DNA of 64,000 bases from NCBI GenBank assembly GCA_029261835.1, contig JAJDAO010000055.1, forward strand, positions 124,001 through 188,000, in the 5' to 3' direction. Positions 18,552 through 26,944 of this stretch are shown piece after piece. The stretch is from Deltaproteobacteria bacterium (GTDB lineage Bacteria > Myxococcota_A > UBA9160 > UBA4427). Position numbers and translations under genes: made by a program. The notes under the pieces are model-generated. The model ran no database searches and was not told the DNA's origin. It saw only the letters and a list, made by a program, of their open reading frames with translations. The number at the start of each line of letters is the position of its first letter. Position 1 is the stretch's first letter.

Positions 18552-18923
18552 GATTCCCTACCTCTCGTCCTTCCTCGATCTGTCCCACATTGATCGGCTA
18601 TGCATCGACTCGCAACCCGCAGCGGCGGCAGGGCAAGCCCGTCTGAACTCCACGCCCGCTCCGGGAGCGTATCGTCACTCACCCAGTATCGACCGACGCG
18701 GCGGGTGTCGGGGGCCGGAAAATAGCTGCTCCGACGACCAAATGTTAGCTTCCCGTCAGCGGGCGATGGCTGACTTCAGTCGGACTGAGAACTCCAACCG
18801 ATCGCGCGAAGTGCCCTCGCAGGTCGCGCCGCGTCGATGCGCTGCGGTCGAGCGCGGCGCGGGCAGCGAGAACCCACTCGAGAGCTCGCGCCACCGCCGC
18901 GCCGAGAACGAGGAAAGATCGCC
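18552..18923. other. Intergenic region between divergent operons
   Basis: This 372-base gap separates the minus-strand acyl-CoA operon from the plus-strand CoA-transferase and amidohydrolase pair. It is where promoters for both directions should lie. The middle part around 18715-18760 is lower in G+C than its surroundings. I see no convincing gene, structured RNA or clear operator in it. Confidence 0.5.
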
Positions 18924-20453
18924 GTGAACCGCCGCACTCCGCAAGCCGCCGAGCAAGCTCGCAGCGCGCCGGTCAGCCGCCGTTACGCACAGGCGCTGCT
19001 CGATGCCTGTGGATCGAACCTGCGGCCGGATCCGCCGGCCGATCCGCCCCACCCGGCGATCGACTGGGCCCGGTCCGGCTCGATGGCGCTGACGGGCCAG
19101 GCGGACGGGCCGCCGCTGCTGGCCCCGGGCCCCCTCGCACACTGCGCACGCGAAGCACTGCTCGCACTCAACACACTCGCGGCCCACACAGTGGCTGGCT
19201 TCGCGGCCCACACAGTGGCTGGCTTCGCGGCCCACGCTGTGGCTGGCTCCCCGAGCGACGCCGAGCTCGCCCAGCTGCGCGCTATCGACGGCCCTGCCCT
19301 GCTGGGTGAACGGGCCGCGATCGCCGGGCTGCGGAGACGCGGCCGAGTTTCACCCGGTGGAAGCTGCCGGCTACTTCGCGCTGCGGACGGCTGGCTGGCG
19401 GTCAACCTGGCCCGCCCCGAAGATGAGGCGCTCGTTCCAGCCTGGCTCGAGGACGCGCCGCGCCGAGGCGAGTCGATCTGGCGCTTCGTCAGCCGAGGGC
19501 TGGCGACCCGTGATGCGGCGCAACACGTGGCCCGCGCGCGTCTCATGGGGATGCCGGTGGCCCCGGCCTGCCGGCCGCGCGCACGCCCGCCGGCCTGGCT
19601 GCGAATCCAGCGCATCGCCCACGCGCAGGCCCGCAGCCGTGCGGCCCGTCCGCTCGTGCTCGATCTCTCCTCGCTGTGGGCGGGGCCGCTCTGCACACAC
19701 CTGCTCGAGCTGGCCGGCGCCCGGGTGATCAAGCTCGAGAGCACCCGCCGTCCCGACGGAGCCCGCCGCGGTCCGGCCGATTTCTTCGATCAGCTCAACG
19801 CGCGAAAGTCCAGCGTGGCCCTCGACTTCACCAGCGCTGGAGATCGCGAGCTGCTGTCGCGGCTGATCGAGCGGGCCGACATCGTGGTGGAGAGCGCGCG
19901 GCCGCGCGCTCTCGCGCAGCTCGGCGTGGCGGCCGAGACGTCGGTCGCACGCCGGCCGGGCCTCACGTGGCTCAGCATCACCGGCTACGGTCGGCGCGAG
20001 CCGCAGGCCAATTGGGCCGCCTTCGGCGACGACGCAGCGGCGGCGGCGGGGCTCGCAGCGCTGACTGGACCGCCTTCGGCACGCCCGCTCTTCTGCGGCG
20101 ACGCCATCGCGGATCCCCTGGCCGGCATGCACGCGGCGGTGGCCGCGCTGGCTAGCTTTCAGAACGGCGGAGGCGTCCTACTGGACATCGCTCTGCGCGA
20201 CGTGGCCGAGCACGCCCTCGGCTGGCGGGTCGCCCCTGTGGGAGGACGAGACGACAGCGGTGCGGGCCAGACGCCGGCTCGCGTCGTGCCCGACCCGGAC
20301 GACGGGCCCGCGGGAGCGCTGCGGTACCGGGTCATCGCCGCCGAGCAAGAGCAGCCCGTTCTCGAGCCGCGCTCGCGCGCCCTCACGGCGCGCGCGCGCG
20401 CGCTCGGGGCCGACACCGCATCGGTTCTGCGCGAGCTGCTCGACACACCGTGA
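18924..20453 (+). CDS. CaiB/BaiF-family CoA-transferase with apparently rearranged halves
   Basis: A 509-residue protein. Residues from about 245 read RPLVLDLSSLWAGPLCTHLL, the start of a family III CoA-transferase, and continue through NARKSSVALDF and LSITGYG to a probable catalytic Asp in ADPLAGMHAAV. The first 240 residues resemble the second half of the same family (DGWLAVNLARPEDE, RLMGMPVAPA), so the order of halves looks swapped relative to the 10836 gene. Residues of about 86-109 come from a 24-bp tandem DNA repeat. The GTG 18924 start has AGGA nine bases upstream. It overlaps the amidohydrolase start by four bases. Substrate unknown. Confidence 0.68.
   Translation: MNRRTPQAAEQARSAPVSRRYAQALLDACGSNLRPDPPADPPHPAIDWARSGSMALTGQADGPPLLAPGPLAHCAREALLALNTLAAHTVAGFAAHTVAGFAAHAVAGSPSDAELAQLRAIDGPALLGERAAIAGLRRRGRVSPGGSCRLLRAADGWLAVNLARPEDEALVPAWLEDAPRRGESIWRFVSRGLATRDAAQHVARARLMGMPVAPACRPRARPPAWLRIQRIAHAQARSRAARPLVLDLSSLWAGPLCTHLLELAGARVIKLESTRRPDGARRGPADFFDQLNARKSSVALDFTSAGDRELLSRLIERADIVVESARPRALAQLGVAAETSVARRPGLTWLSITGYGRREPQANWAAFGDDAAAAAGLAALTGPPSARPLFCGDAIADPLAGMHAAVAALASFQNGGGVLLDIALRDVAEHALGWRVAPVGGRDDSGAGQTPARVVPDPDDGPAGALRYRVIAAEQEQPVLEPRSRALTARARALGADTASVLRELLDTP
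19177..19248. repeat. 24-bp tandem repeat, three units
   Basis: Three direct 24-bp units lie inside the CoA-transferase gene: 19177-19200 and 19201-19224 are identical, and 19225-19248 differs at a few bases. In frame they encode AAHTVAGF, twice, then AAHAVAGS. A fourth, 31-bp identical copy sits in the next gene at 20738-20768, read in another frame. The unit begins TCGCGGCCCACACAGTGG. Confidence 0.9.
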
Positions 20454-21880
20454 GTGCGCTTCTCATCAGACAAGCCGAGCTCGCCACCGGTCGCACGCTG
20501 GATGTACGCATCCGTCGCGGATGCATCGACGAGCTCGGCGTCGCACTCGAGCCCGCGCCGGGTGAGCTGTGCCTCGAAGCAGGCGGCGGTGCGCTGCTTC
20601 CGGGCCTGCACGACCACCACCTCCACCTGCTGGCGCTGGCCGCCGCCCGCGACTCGCTACCGTGCGGCCCGCCGAAAGTTCACAGCCGCCAGGAGCTGAT
20701 CGACGCGCTACGAGCAGTGGAAAACGCCTCGACGGAACGCGGCCCACACAGTGGCTGGCTTCGCGGCCTCGGCTACCACGAGAGTGTGGCGGGCCGGCTG
20801 GATCGCTGGAAGTTGGACGAGTGGGTCAGCGACCGCCCGCTGCGCATTCAGCACCGAAGCGGCGCACTCTGGATGCTCAACTCGGCGGCTGTGAGGCAGC
20901 TCGGGCTGGAGCACGGCGAGCTGCCGAGCGGGGCCGAACGCGACGCGCGCGGACGTGTGACCGGCCGCCTGTTCCGACTCGACGAATGGCTGGGTGCGCG
21001 CCTGCCCGCGACCCCGCCCCCCTCCTTGAAGCACGTTGGGAGACAGTTCGCCCGCCTCGGCGTAACGGGGCTCTGTGACGCCGGTGCGTGCAACAGCGAA
21101 GCCGAGCTGCGTTGCCTGATCGCCGCGGCCGAGAGCGGTGATCTGCCCCAGAAGCTGCTCGTGATGGGCAAGCCGGACCTGCCACCCTCGAGCCACCCGC
21201 GCGTGACACGTGGACATGTCAAGCTCATGCTCGATGAGGATCACCTGCCGGCAATCGACGAGTTGACAGCGGTCATTCAGCGAGCGCACGCCGACGGGCG
21301 CGGCGCAGCGCTTCATTGTGTCACGCGTGCCGAGCTCGTACTGGCCGCCGTTGCGCTGTCATCAGCTGGATGCCAGCGCGACGACCGCATCGAACACGCG
21401 AGCGTCGCACCGCCCGACATCGTGACGCTGCTGGCGCGGCTTCCCGTAGCTGTCGTGACACAGCCGAACTTCATCTTCGAACGCGGCGATGCCTACCGCA
21501 GAGAAGTCGAGCCGCACGACCAACCGTGGCTCTACCGCTGCCGCGGCTTCCTGGCGGCGGGGCTGCCGCTGGCCGCGGGGAGCGACGCCCCCTTCGGCGA
21601 GCCGGATCCGTGGGCCGCAATGCGCGCCGCTGTCGTGCGCCGCAGCGCTGCGGGCTTCGAGCTGGGCAGCCGGGAAGCGCTGACACCCGAGCAGGCGCTG
21701 GCGCTCTTCACCTCCCCTCTCTCGGCACCGGGCGGTGCGCCTGCGCGCCTGCAGCCCGGAAGCCCAGCCGACCTGTGTCTGCTCGACCGGCCCTGGTCCG
21801 CGGCGCGAGAGGAACTCACCGCCGATGCCGTACTGACCACTCTGCGCGACGGCGAGATCATCTGGCGGCGCGACGAATAG
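20450..21880 (+). CDS. Amidohydrolase (YtcJ/Amidohydrolase_3-like)
   Basis: A 476-residue metal-dependent hydrolase. The N-terminal metal motif PGLHDHHLH is at residues 51-59; later HCVTRAEL, DRIEHASV and AAGSDAPFG supply the further His and Asp ligands usual for the family. The end, GSPADLCLLDRPW and VLTTLRDGEIIW, is the typical closing beta-sandwich. It would hydrolyse an amide or ester bond in the cytoplasm; the substrate is unknown. The GTG start overlaps the CoA-transferase stop (GTGA), so the two genes are coupled and may act in one catabolic route. Residues around RGPHSGWLRG derive from the dispersed repeat shared with the upstream gene. Confidence 0.82.
   Translation: MSALLIRQAELATGRTLDVRIRRGCIDELGVALEPAPGELCLEAGGGALLPGLHDHHLHLLALAAARDSLPCGPPKVHSRQELIDALRAVENASTERGPHSGWLRGLGYHESVAGRLDRWKLDEWVSDRPLRIQHRSGALWMLNSAAVRQLGLEHGELPSGAERDARGRVTGRLFRLDEWLGARLPATPPPSLKHVGRQFARLGVTGLCDAGACNSEAELRCLIAAAESGDLPQKLLVMGKPDLPPSSHPRVTRGHVKLMLDEDHLPAIDELTAVIQRAHADGRGAALHCVTRAELVLAAVALSSAGCQRDDRIEHASVAPPDIVTLLARLPVAVVTQPNFIFERGDAYRREVEPHDQPWLYRCRGFLAAGLPLAAGSDAPFGEPDPWAAMRAAVVRRSAAGFELGSREALTPEQALALFTSPLSAPGGAPARLQPGSPADLCLLDRPWSAAREELTADAVLTTLRDGEIIWRRDE
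20738..20768. repeat. Dispersed copy of the 24-bp repeat
   Basis: Thirty-one bases here are identical to the first tandem units in the upstream CoA-transferase gene (19178-19208). In this gene they are read as RGPHSGWLRG, a different frame from AAHTVAGF, so the similarity is at DNA level, not protein level. Confidence 0.88.
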
Positions 21881-21922
21881 GCGGAACACGCGACCCGCAC
21901 ACCGGGGTGATGGCAGGTGCGC

Positions 21923-22387
21923 TTACTCGAGCAGGCGAACCAGATCGAAGGTCGAGATGATGCCCAGCAGCTTGTCGTTCTCGGTCACCAACACGCGGTG
22001 CACGCGGTCCGCGCGAAAGGTCTTGGCGATTTCGGGCAGCAGCGCGCTGGGCGGAACGCTCACGATGGCGGGCGTCATGGCATCTTGCACGCAGCGCTGC
22101 TCGAGCCGGTTCTGGAACTCCACAGAGCTGCCGTGCCAGCCCAGCTCGAACAACCGGCCGTCTTCTTGAAAGTACGTCGCATCGCTGCTGACCTGTTCGT
22201 CTTCCTCCTGGATCGTTCGCAGCAGGTCACTGCTCGAGATCACGCCGAGCAGAGCACCCGTCTCGTCTACCACAGGTGCGCCGTTGATCTCCTCTTCGAC
22301 GAACAGCCGATAGACATTGATGAGTGGCGTGTTCGGTCCGACGCAGATCACCTGCTCCTGCATCAAATCCCGAGCCGTGATGGTCAT
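21923..22387 (-). CDS. Paired CBS-domain protein
   Basis: A 154-residue protein made of two CBS domains. The first begins TARDLMQEQVICVGPNTPL and includes NGAPVVDETGALLGVISSSD; the second begins VQDAMTPAIVSVPP and ends HRVLVTENDKLLGIISTFDL. A CBS pair forms a Bateman module that typically binds adenine nucleotides or S-adenosyl ligands. There is no attached enzyme domain, so it is probably a stand-alone regulator. The start ATG 22387 has AGAGGAG seven bases upstream; the longer frame upstream is not supported. It converges on the amidohydrolase and is divergent from the Dev exporter operon. Confidence 0.85.
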   Translation of the reverse strand: MTITARDLMQEQVICVGPNTPLINVYRLFVEEEINGAPVVDETGALLGVISSSDLLRTIQEEDEQVSSDATYFQEDGRLFELGWHGSSVEFQNRLEQRCVQDAMTPAIVSVPPSALLPEIAKTFRADRVHRVLVTENDKLLGIISTFDLVRLLE

Positions 22388-22739
22388 TGCCCGCTCCTCT
22401 GAACCTGGATTGCCCAAACCTGGATTGCCCGTGAAGATCCCACTGCGACAGCGCACCTTCGCAGCCTGGGGACCGAGAACGCATTGTGCCTTGCCAGCTC
22501 GCGAGCGCAATGGCGAAGAGCCGGATCGTGCCTCTCGCAGGCTCTTGGGGCGTCCGGACAGCGGCGACGAATCCGAGTGACCAAGCGCCCCCGGAGCCGC
22601 CAACCGCTCGGCCCGCCCGGTGGCCGGGCCGTGGCGCCAACGACGACAGCCCGCCTATACTCGTGGCCCCGACACCACCTGTACAGATCGTGACCGACTG
22701 CCGATGAGACGGCGTCATCGAAGAACCACCCGGGTGGAG
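22388..22739. other. Intergenic region between CBS gene and exporter operon
   Basis: A 352-base divergent gap. Apart from a two-unit 15-bp tandem repeat next to the CBS gene start, I see no gene, hairpin or clear operator. An alternative ATG for the exporter gene lies at 22704, which would shorten the gap slightly. Confidence 0.45.
22402..22431. repeat. 15-bp tandem repeat, two units, upstream of CBS gene
   Basis: Two 15-bp units, 22402-22416 and 22417-22431, share the 14-base core AACCTGGATTGCCC. On the minus strand they lie immediately before the AGAGGAG ribosome site of the CBS gene, so they would be in its leader or operator region. Function unknown. Confidence 0.75.
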
Positions 22740-23771
22740 ATGGATCTGCGCGATCGACAAAGAGCGTTCTTCAGACGAAGTTCGTGGGCGACCGTCCTCT
22801 TGGCCTGCGGCCTGGCGAGCGGCCTGCCATTGGCAAGCGGCTGCGGCGATCGTATCGACGTGGCGCCGGCAGCGGCCGCCGCCGAAGAACCCGAAGTGGA
22901 ACGTCGCAGTCTGGTCGCCATGGCGCGGCTCGAGCCGTCTAGCCGGGTGGTCAACGTCAGCTCGACATCCAGCGACATCGTGCGACAGATTCTGGTGCGC
23001 GAGGGGGATGAGGTCGAGAAGGGACAGGTCCTGGTCTTGCTGGATAGCTACTCGCTGCGGGCCGCCGAACTCGAAGCCGCGCGGCTCGAGCAGGAACGAG
23101 CGGCGCTCAAGCCTCTCGAGGTCAAGGCGCAGCAGGCACGCGTGCGCGCCATCGAGGCCGAGCTCGAATACGCACGCAATGAGGTCGGCAGCCAGAAGGG
23201 ACTCAGCGAGAAGGGCTTCAGTGCGGGCAAGGAGTTTCGCGATGCGCAGCTTCGGGTCAGGCAAGCTGAAGAGCAGCACAACGAAGCCAGTGCCGTGCTG
23301 AAGCAGCTCGAGGCCAACGTGAACCTGGCGGAGCGCGAGGCGAGGAACCACATCTTTCAGGCCGAAGCCCGGCTCGAGGAAACCATGATCCGCGCGCCGC
23401 TCGACGGCCAAATCCTGAGAGTTCGCTTTACGGAGGGTGAGCGCATCGATCAACGCGCCGTCATCAGTCTCGGTGCGACACAGAGCATGCACGCAGTAGG
23501 TGAGGTTCACGCGAACGAGATCCGATTGGTCACGCGAGGTCAAACGGCGCGCTTCACGAGCCCCGCTTTGCCGACCCCGATCGACGGAGTCGTCGAGGAG
23601 GTTGGGGCCATGATCTTCGGCAACTACATCACCGGTGAAGATCCAAGCGCGCCCAGAGGCCTGCGCGTGGTGGAGGTACGCGTGAAGCTGGCGGAGAACG
23701 AGCTGGCGCAGCGGTTGACCAACCTCGAGGGCCAGCTGCGCATTTTCCTGGAGGACAGCGCTCCCAAGTGA
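22740..23771 (+). CDS. devB: Membrane fusion protein of a DevBCA-type exporter
   Basis: A 343-residue periplasmic adaptor. After a basic start comes a hydrophobic signal with a possible lipobox (PLASGC). The motif SLVAMARLEPSSRVVNVSS is the family lead of DevB-type adaptors. A biotinyl-lipoyl half (VREGDEVEKGQVLVLLDS) precedes a long alpha-helical hairpin (residues about 110-200, rich in Glu, Ala and Leu), and the second lipoyl half reads IRAPLDGQILRVRFTEGE. DevB bridges the inner-membrane permease to a TolC channel. ATG 22740 leaves a good signal peptide; ATG 22704 is possible. The stop overlaps the next gene by four bases. Confidence 0.84.
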   Translation: MDLRDRQRAFFRRSSWATVLLACGLASGLPLASGCGDRIDVAPAAAAAEEPEVERRSLVAMARLEPSSRVVNVSSTSSDIVRQILVREGDEVEKGQVLVLLDSYSLRAAELEAARLEQERAALKPLEVKAQQARVRAIEAELEYARNEVGSQKGLSEKGFSAGKEFRDAQLRVRQAEEQHNEASAVLKQLEANVNLAEREARNHIFQAEARLEETMIRAPLDGQILRVRFTEGERIDQRAVISLGATQSMHAVGEVHANEIRLVTRGQTARFTSPALPTPIDGVVEEVGAMIFGNYITGEDPSAPRGLRVVEVRVKLAENELAQRLTNLEGQLRIFLEDSAPK

Positions 23772-24952
23772 GTGGCGCCCGCCCGCCCGAGCCCGGCCAT
23801 CGGCCCCTGCAACCGGTTCGGTTCGCCCGCAGGCTCGTGGCGCATCGCAAGACGCGCACGGCCGTGGCAGCCGCCGGAATCGGCTTCGCCATCCTCGTCA
23901 TCTTCATGCAGCTCGGTTTCTACGGCGCCGTGACCAATACCGCGCTCGCCATCTCGTCGCGCTTCGAAGCCGATCTCGTACTCGTCTCGCCGCGCTTCGT
24001 CCATCTGGGAGAGACCGGCACAATCCCCAGAGGACGACTCTTCCAGGCTCTCTCGCTCTCGCAGGTGAAGTCCGCCGTACCGATCTACTTCCGCTACGCC
24101 CGCTGGCGCGACCCCGAGACGACCGAGCGCTGCCGGCTATTCGCAGTGGGCTTCCCGCTCGCCGAGGCAGCCCACGGCGCGCCGCTGCGAATCCCGGGGA
24201 TCTCACAGCAGCTCGCGCGGCTGAAACCGACGAATACGCTGCTGCTCGACCGCCTCACGCAGAGCGATTGCGGTCCCACGAGCGCCGCGGGCGAGGTCGA
24301 AGTCAGGGAGCAGGCCGCGCGGGTTGTCGGCCACTTCGATCTGGGTGTTGGATTCCTGGCCGACGGCGCCCTCTTGCTGAGCGACGACAGCTTCTCGCGG
24401 CTCTTCGCAGGCCATCCGCTCGACCAACCCCACCTGGGCCTGCTCAAGCTCGAGCCGGGCAGCGATCGACGCAGCGTCATCGAGCGCCTGGCCAAGACCC
24501 TGCCGGGCGATGTGAGGATCCTTCCCAAGGAAGAGCTCGACCGCTTGCAGACGAACCATTGGGTCAAGAACACGGCCGTGGGCAACATCTTCGGCATGGG
24601 CAGCCTCGTCGGCTTCTTCGTGGGCGTGGTCGTGCTCTACCAGATTCTCTCCACGGATATCCGCAATGATCTCCCCCTCTACGCCACGCTGCGGGCAATG
24701 GGCTATGCGAACCGACAGCTCTACGGCTACGTGCTCGAGCAGTCATGGATCTTCGCCGGCCTCGGCTACCTGCCCGCCCTGGGGCTCAGCTTGCTGATCT
24801 TTCCGTTCATTCATCGCGCGACCCGACTGCCGATATTCATGACACCGGGGTTGGCGAGCCTCGTGCTGGTATTGAGTATCACGATGTGCAGCCTCGCCGC
24901 ACTGCTGAGCGCACAGCGGCTGCGTTCGGCCGATCCGGCGGAGCTCTTCTGA
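23768..24952 (+). CDS. devC: DevC-type ABC exporter permease (first copy)
   Basis: A 394-residue FtsX/MacB-like permease. One membrane span lies near the N-terminus (TAVAAAGIGFAILVIFMQLGF), then a periplasmic domain of about 190 residues, then three spans (GMGSLVGFFVGVVVLYQILS, the YLPALGLSLLIFPF region, and LVLVLSITMCSLAALLSA). It ends ADPAELF, an ending typical of DevC proteins. The GTG start is coupled to devB through a GTGA overlap. It shares layout and ending with the next gene but is clearly diverged, so the two probably form a heterodimeric transmembrane unit. Confidence 0.84.
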   Translation: MSGARPPEPGHRPLQPVRFARRLVAHRKTRTAVAAAGIGFAILVIFMQLGFYGAVTNTALAISSRFEADLVLVSPRFVHLGETGTIPRGRLFQALSLSQVKSAVPIYFRYARWRDPETTERCRLFAVGFPLAEAAHGAPLRIPGISQQLARLKPTNTLLLDRLTQSDCGPTSAAGEVEVREQAARVVGHFDLGVGFLADGALLLSDDSFSRLFAGHPLDQPHLGLLKLEPGSDRRSVIERLAKTLPGDVRILPKEELDRLQTNHWVKNTAVGNIFGMGSLVGFFVGVVVLYQILSTDIRNDLPLYATLRAMGYANRQLYGYVLEQSWIFAGLGYLPALGLSLLIFPFIHRATRLPIFMTPGLASLVLVLSITMCSLAALLSAQRLRSADPAELF

Positions 24953-24954
24953 CC

Positions 24955-26091
24955 ATGCGACTGCGCACGGCACCGATCTTCTCGTTGCGTCTGCTATTGC
25001 ATGAGCGCGGGCGACTGCTGGCCTCGATCGGTGGCATCAGCTTCGCGCTGCTGCTGATGCTGCTGCAGCTGGGCTTTCGCAATGCACTGCTCGACAGCGC
25101 ATTGGAGCTACTCAAGCAGCTCGATGCAGACATCATCGTCATGAGCAAGGAGAAGCGCCCCTTCCTGCAGCGAGACCGCATGCCGAAGGAGCGGCTCTAC
25201 CAAGCCCTCTCGGTCGAGGGTGTGGCATCTGCACATCCGCTCTGGCTGACCCTGCTCCACTGGAAGAACCTCGAAGACGGCACGTTGCGGCCGATCCGAG
25301 TGATCGGCTTCGATCCGGACAGGCCCGTGTTCCTGATCGAAGACGTCGAGGCGGCGAGACGGCTGCTCGTACGCCGCGGAACCGCGCTGATCGACGCTCG
25401 ATCCAGAAAAGCGTATGGTCGCATCGGCAAGGGCGAGGCCCAGGTCGCGCAGCGCCGCGTCGAAGTGGTCGGGACCTTCCCGCTCGGAACCGACTTCGAG
25501 GTCGACGGAAACCTGATCGTCTCCGACGAAACCTGGTTCGACCTCACGCGCAGCAACCAGCAGCTCGTCGAGATGGCCCTGCTCAAGCTGACACCCGACG
25601 CGGACCGGTCCGAGGTATTGACGCGGCTACAAAGCGTGCTGCCAACCGATGTGAGAGCGTTCTCGAAGGCACAGCTCGTGGCACGCGACCTCGCCTACTG
25701 GAAGCACGGCACGCCGATCAGCATCATCCTGCTGGTCGGTGTCGGGCTGGGCTTCGCGGTCGGCGTCGTGATCTGTTATCAGATCCTCTACACGGACGTG
25801 CTCGACCACTTGGCGGAGTTCGCCACCCTCAAGGCAAGCGGCTACGGCGATCGGTACATTCAATGCGTCGTGATCGTCGAGGCGTGGGTACTATCGCAGT
25901 TCGGATTCTTCCCGGCCGTCGTGTTGGGCTGGGCGCTGCTCGGGCTGTTGGCCATGGTCAGCGGACTTCCGGCCGGGCTCAGCGGCGGCAACGTGCTTAC
26001 GGTCGCGCTCCTCTCGGCCGGCATGTGCACGGCGGCAGGCGTCCTGGCGCTGCGCAAGGTCCGGCTGCTCGATCCAGCGGAGCTCTTCTGA
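24955..26091 (+). CDS. devC: DevC-type ABC exporter permease (second copy)
   Basis: A 378-residue permease with the same four-span layout as its neighbour: an N-terminal span (ASIGGISFALLLMLLQLGF), a large periplasmic domain, and three C-terminal spans beginning ILLVGVGLGFAVGVVICYQI. It ends LLDPAELF. Start ATG 24955 lies two bases after the previous stop. The periplasmic domain contains DADIIVMSKEKRPFLQRD, comparable in place to EADLVLVSPRF in the first copy. Cyanobacterial DevBCA loci usually have one DevC that homodimerises, so two distinct copies are unusual. Confidence 0.84.
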   Translation: MRLRTAPIFSLRLLLHERGRLLASIGGISFALLLMLLQLGFRNALLDSALELLKQLDADIIVMSKEKRPFLQRDRMPKERLYQALSVEGVASAHPLWLTLLHWKNLEDGTLRPIRVIGFDPDRPVFLIEDVEAARRLLVRRGTALIDARSRKAYGRIGKGEAQVAQRRVEVVGTFPLGTDFEVDGNLIVSDETWFDLTRSNQQLVEMALLKLTPDADRSEVLTRLQSVLPTDVRAFSKAQLVARDLAYWKHGTPISIILLVGVGLGFAVGVVICYQILYTDVLDHLAEFATLKASGYGDRYIQCVVIVEAWVLSQFGFFPAVVLGWALLGLLAMVSGLPAGLSGGNVLTVALLSAGMCTAAGVLALRKVRLLDPAELF

Positions 26092-26820
26092 ATGTCGATC
26101 CCCCAACCGCCCAGCAGCCGAGTGCCCAACGCCCGCGGAGAGTCGGCCATACGGGTCAGCGGTCTCGATTACGCCTTCGGCACCGGGGAGGCTCGCAAGC
26201 AGGTCCTGTTCGGCATCGATCTGGAGCTCGCACCCAGGGAATTCGCGATCATGACCGGTCCTTCGGGATCCGGTAAGACGACGCTCCTTAGCCTGGTCGG
26301 CGCACTTCGGAGACCCCAGGGGGAAGGGCTCTGGGCCCTTGGTCGTGATCTGGCGGAGCTGCACGGTCGAGCGCTCGAGGCTTTCCGCACACAGCTCGGC
26401 TTCATCTTTCAGCTCCACAATCTCTTCCCGGCGCTGACGGCCTTCCAGAGCGTCCAGATGGCTGCCGATCTGCGCGACGACATCCCCGGGGACAAGGATC
26501 GGCGGATCAGCGAGCTTCTCGGCGAGCTTGGACTCGGCGAGCGCCTCCACTACAAGCCCGAGAAGCTCTCAGGCGGCCAGAGGCAGCGCGTCGCCATCGC
26601 TCGCGCTCTCGTGCACCGTCCGCTGCTGCTGCTGGCGGACGAGCCCACAGCCGCGCTGGACGCCGACAACACGCAGATCGTGCTGCAGCTCTTCCGCCGT
26701 CTGGCGCACGAAGAGGGAACCACCATCCTGATGGTGACTCAGGATGCCCGCGTCTTTGAAACAGCCGACCGCTTGATCAACCTGGTGGATGGCCGCATCG
26801 ACAGCGATTCGGCGGCCTGA
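26092..26820 (+). CDS. devA: ABC exporter ATPase (DevA/MacB/LolD type)
   Basis: A 242-residue nucleotide-binding subunit that powers the Dev exporter. Walker A is GPSGSGKTT (about residue 55), the Q-loop is FIFQLHNLFP, the signature is LSGGQRQR, Walker B is LLLLADEPTA, and the switch region reads MVTQDARVFE with Gln where many members have His. Its ATG directly follows the stop of the second permease with no gap. The first 20 residues are a low-complexity lead. Together with the two permeases and the adaptor it forms a complete inner-membrane pump. Confidence 0.9.
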   Translation: MSIPQPPSSRVPNARGESAIRVSGLDYAFGTGEARKQVLFGIDLELAPREFAIMTGPSGSGKTTLLSLVGALRRPQGEGLWALGRDLAELHGRALEAFRTQLGFIFQLHNLFPALTAFQSVQMAADLRDDIPGDKDRRISELLGELGLGERLHYKPEKLSGGQRQRVAIARALVHRPLLLLADEPTAALDADNTQIVLQLFRRLAHEEGTTILMVTQDARVFETADRLINLVDGRIDSDSAA

Positions 26821-26944
26821 CGCCGAGCTGGAGCGAGGCGACACCCCCGCGCGGAATGCCATTTGCGCTCTTTGCGGTGAGAAATGCGTCGGCTACGGTG
26901 ATGGCGCCCCCCCGCTGACTCGCCGAGGCGCTCTTTCGTACCCT

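Noticed and set aside
19177-19248. CRISPR-like tandem repeats
   Set aside because: The units are directly adjacent without spacers and lie in a coding frame.
23768-26091. Assembly duplication of the permease gene
   Set aside because: The two copies differ throughout at protein level and keep intact frames; only the layout and last residues are alike.
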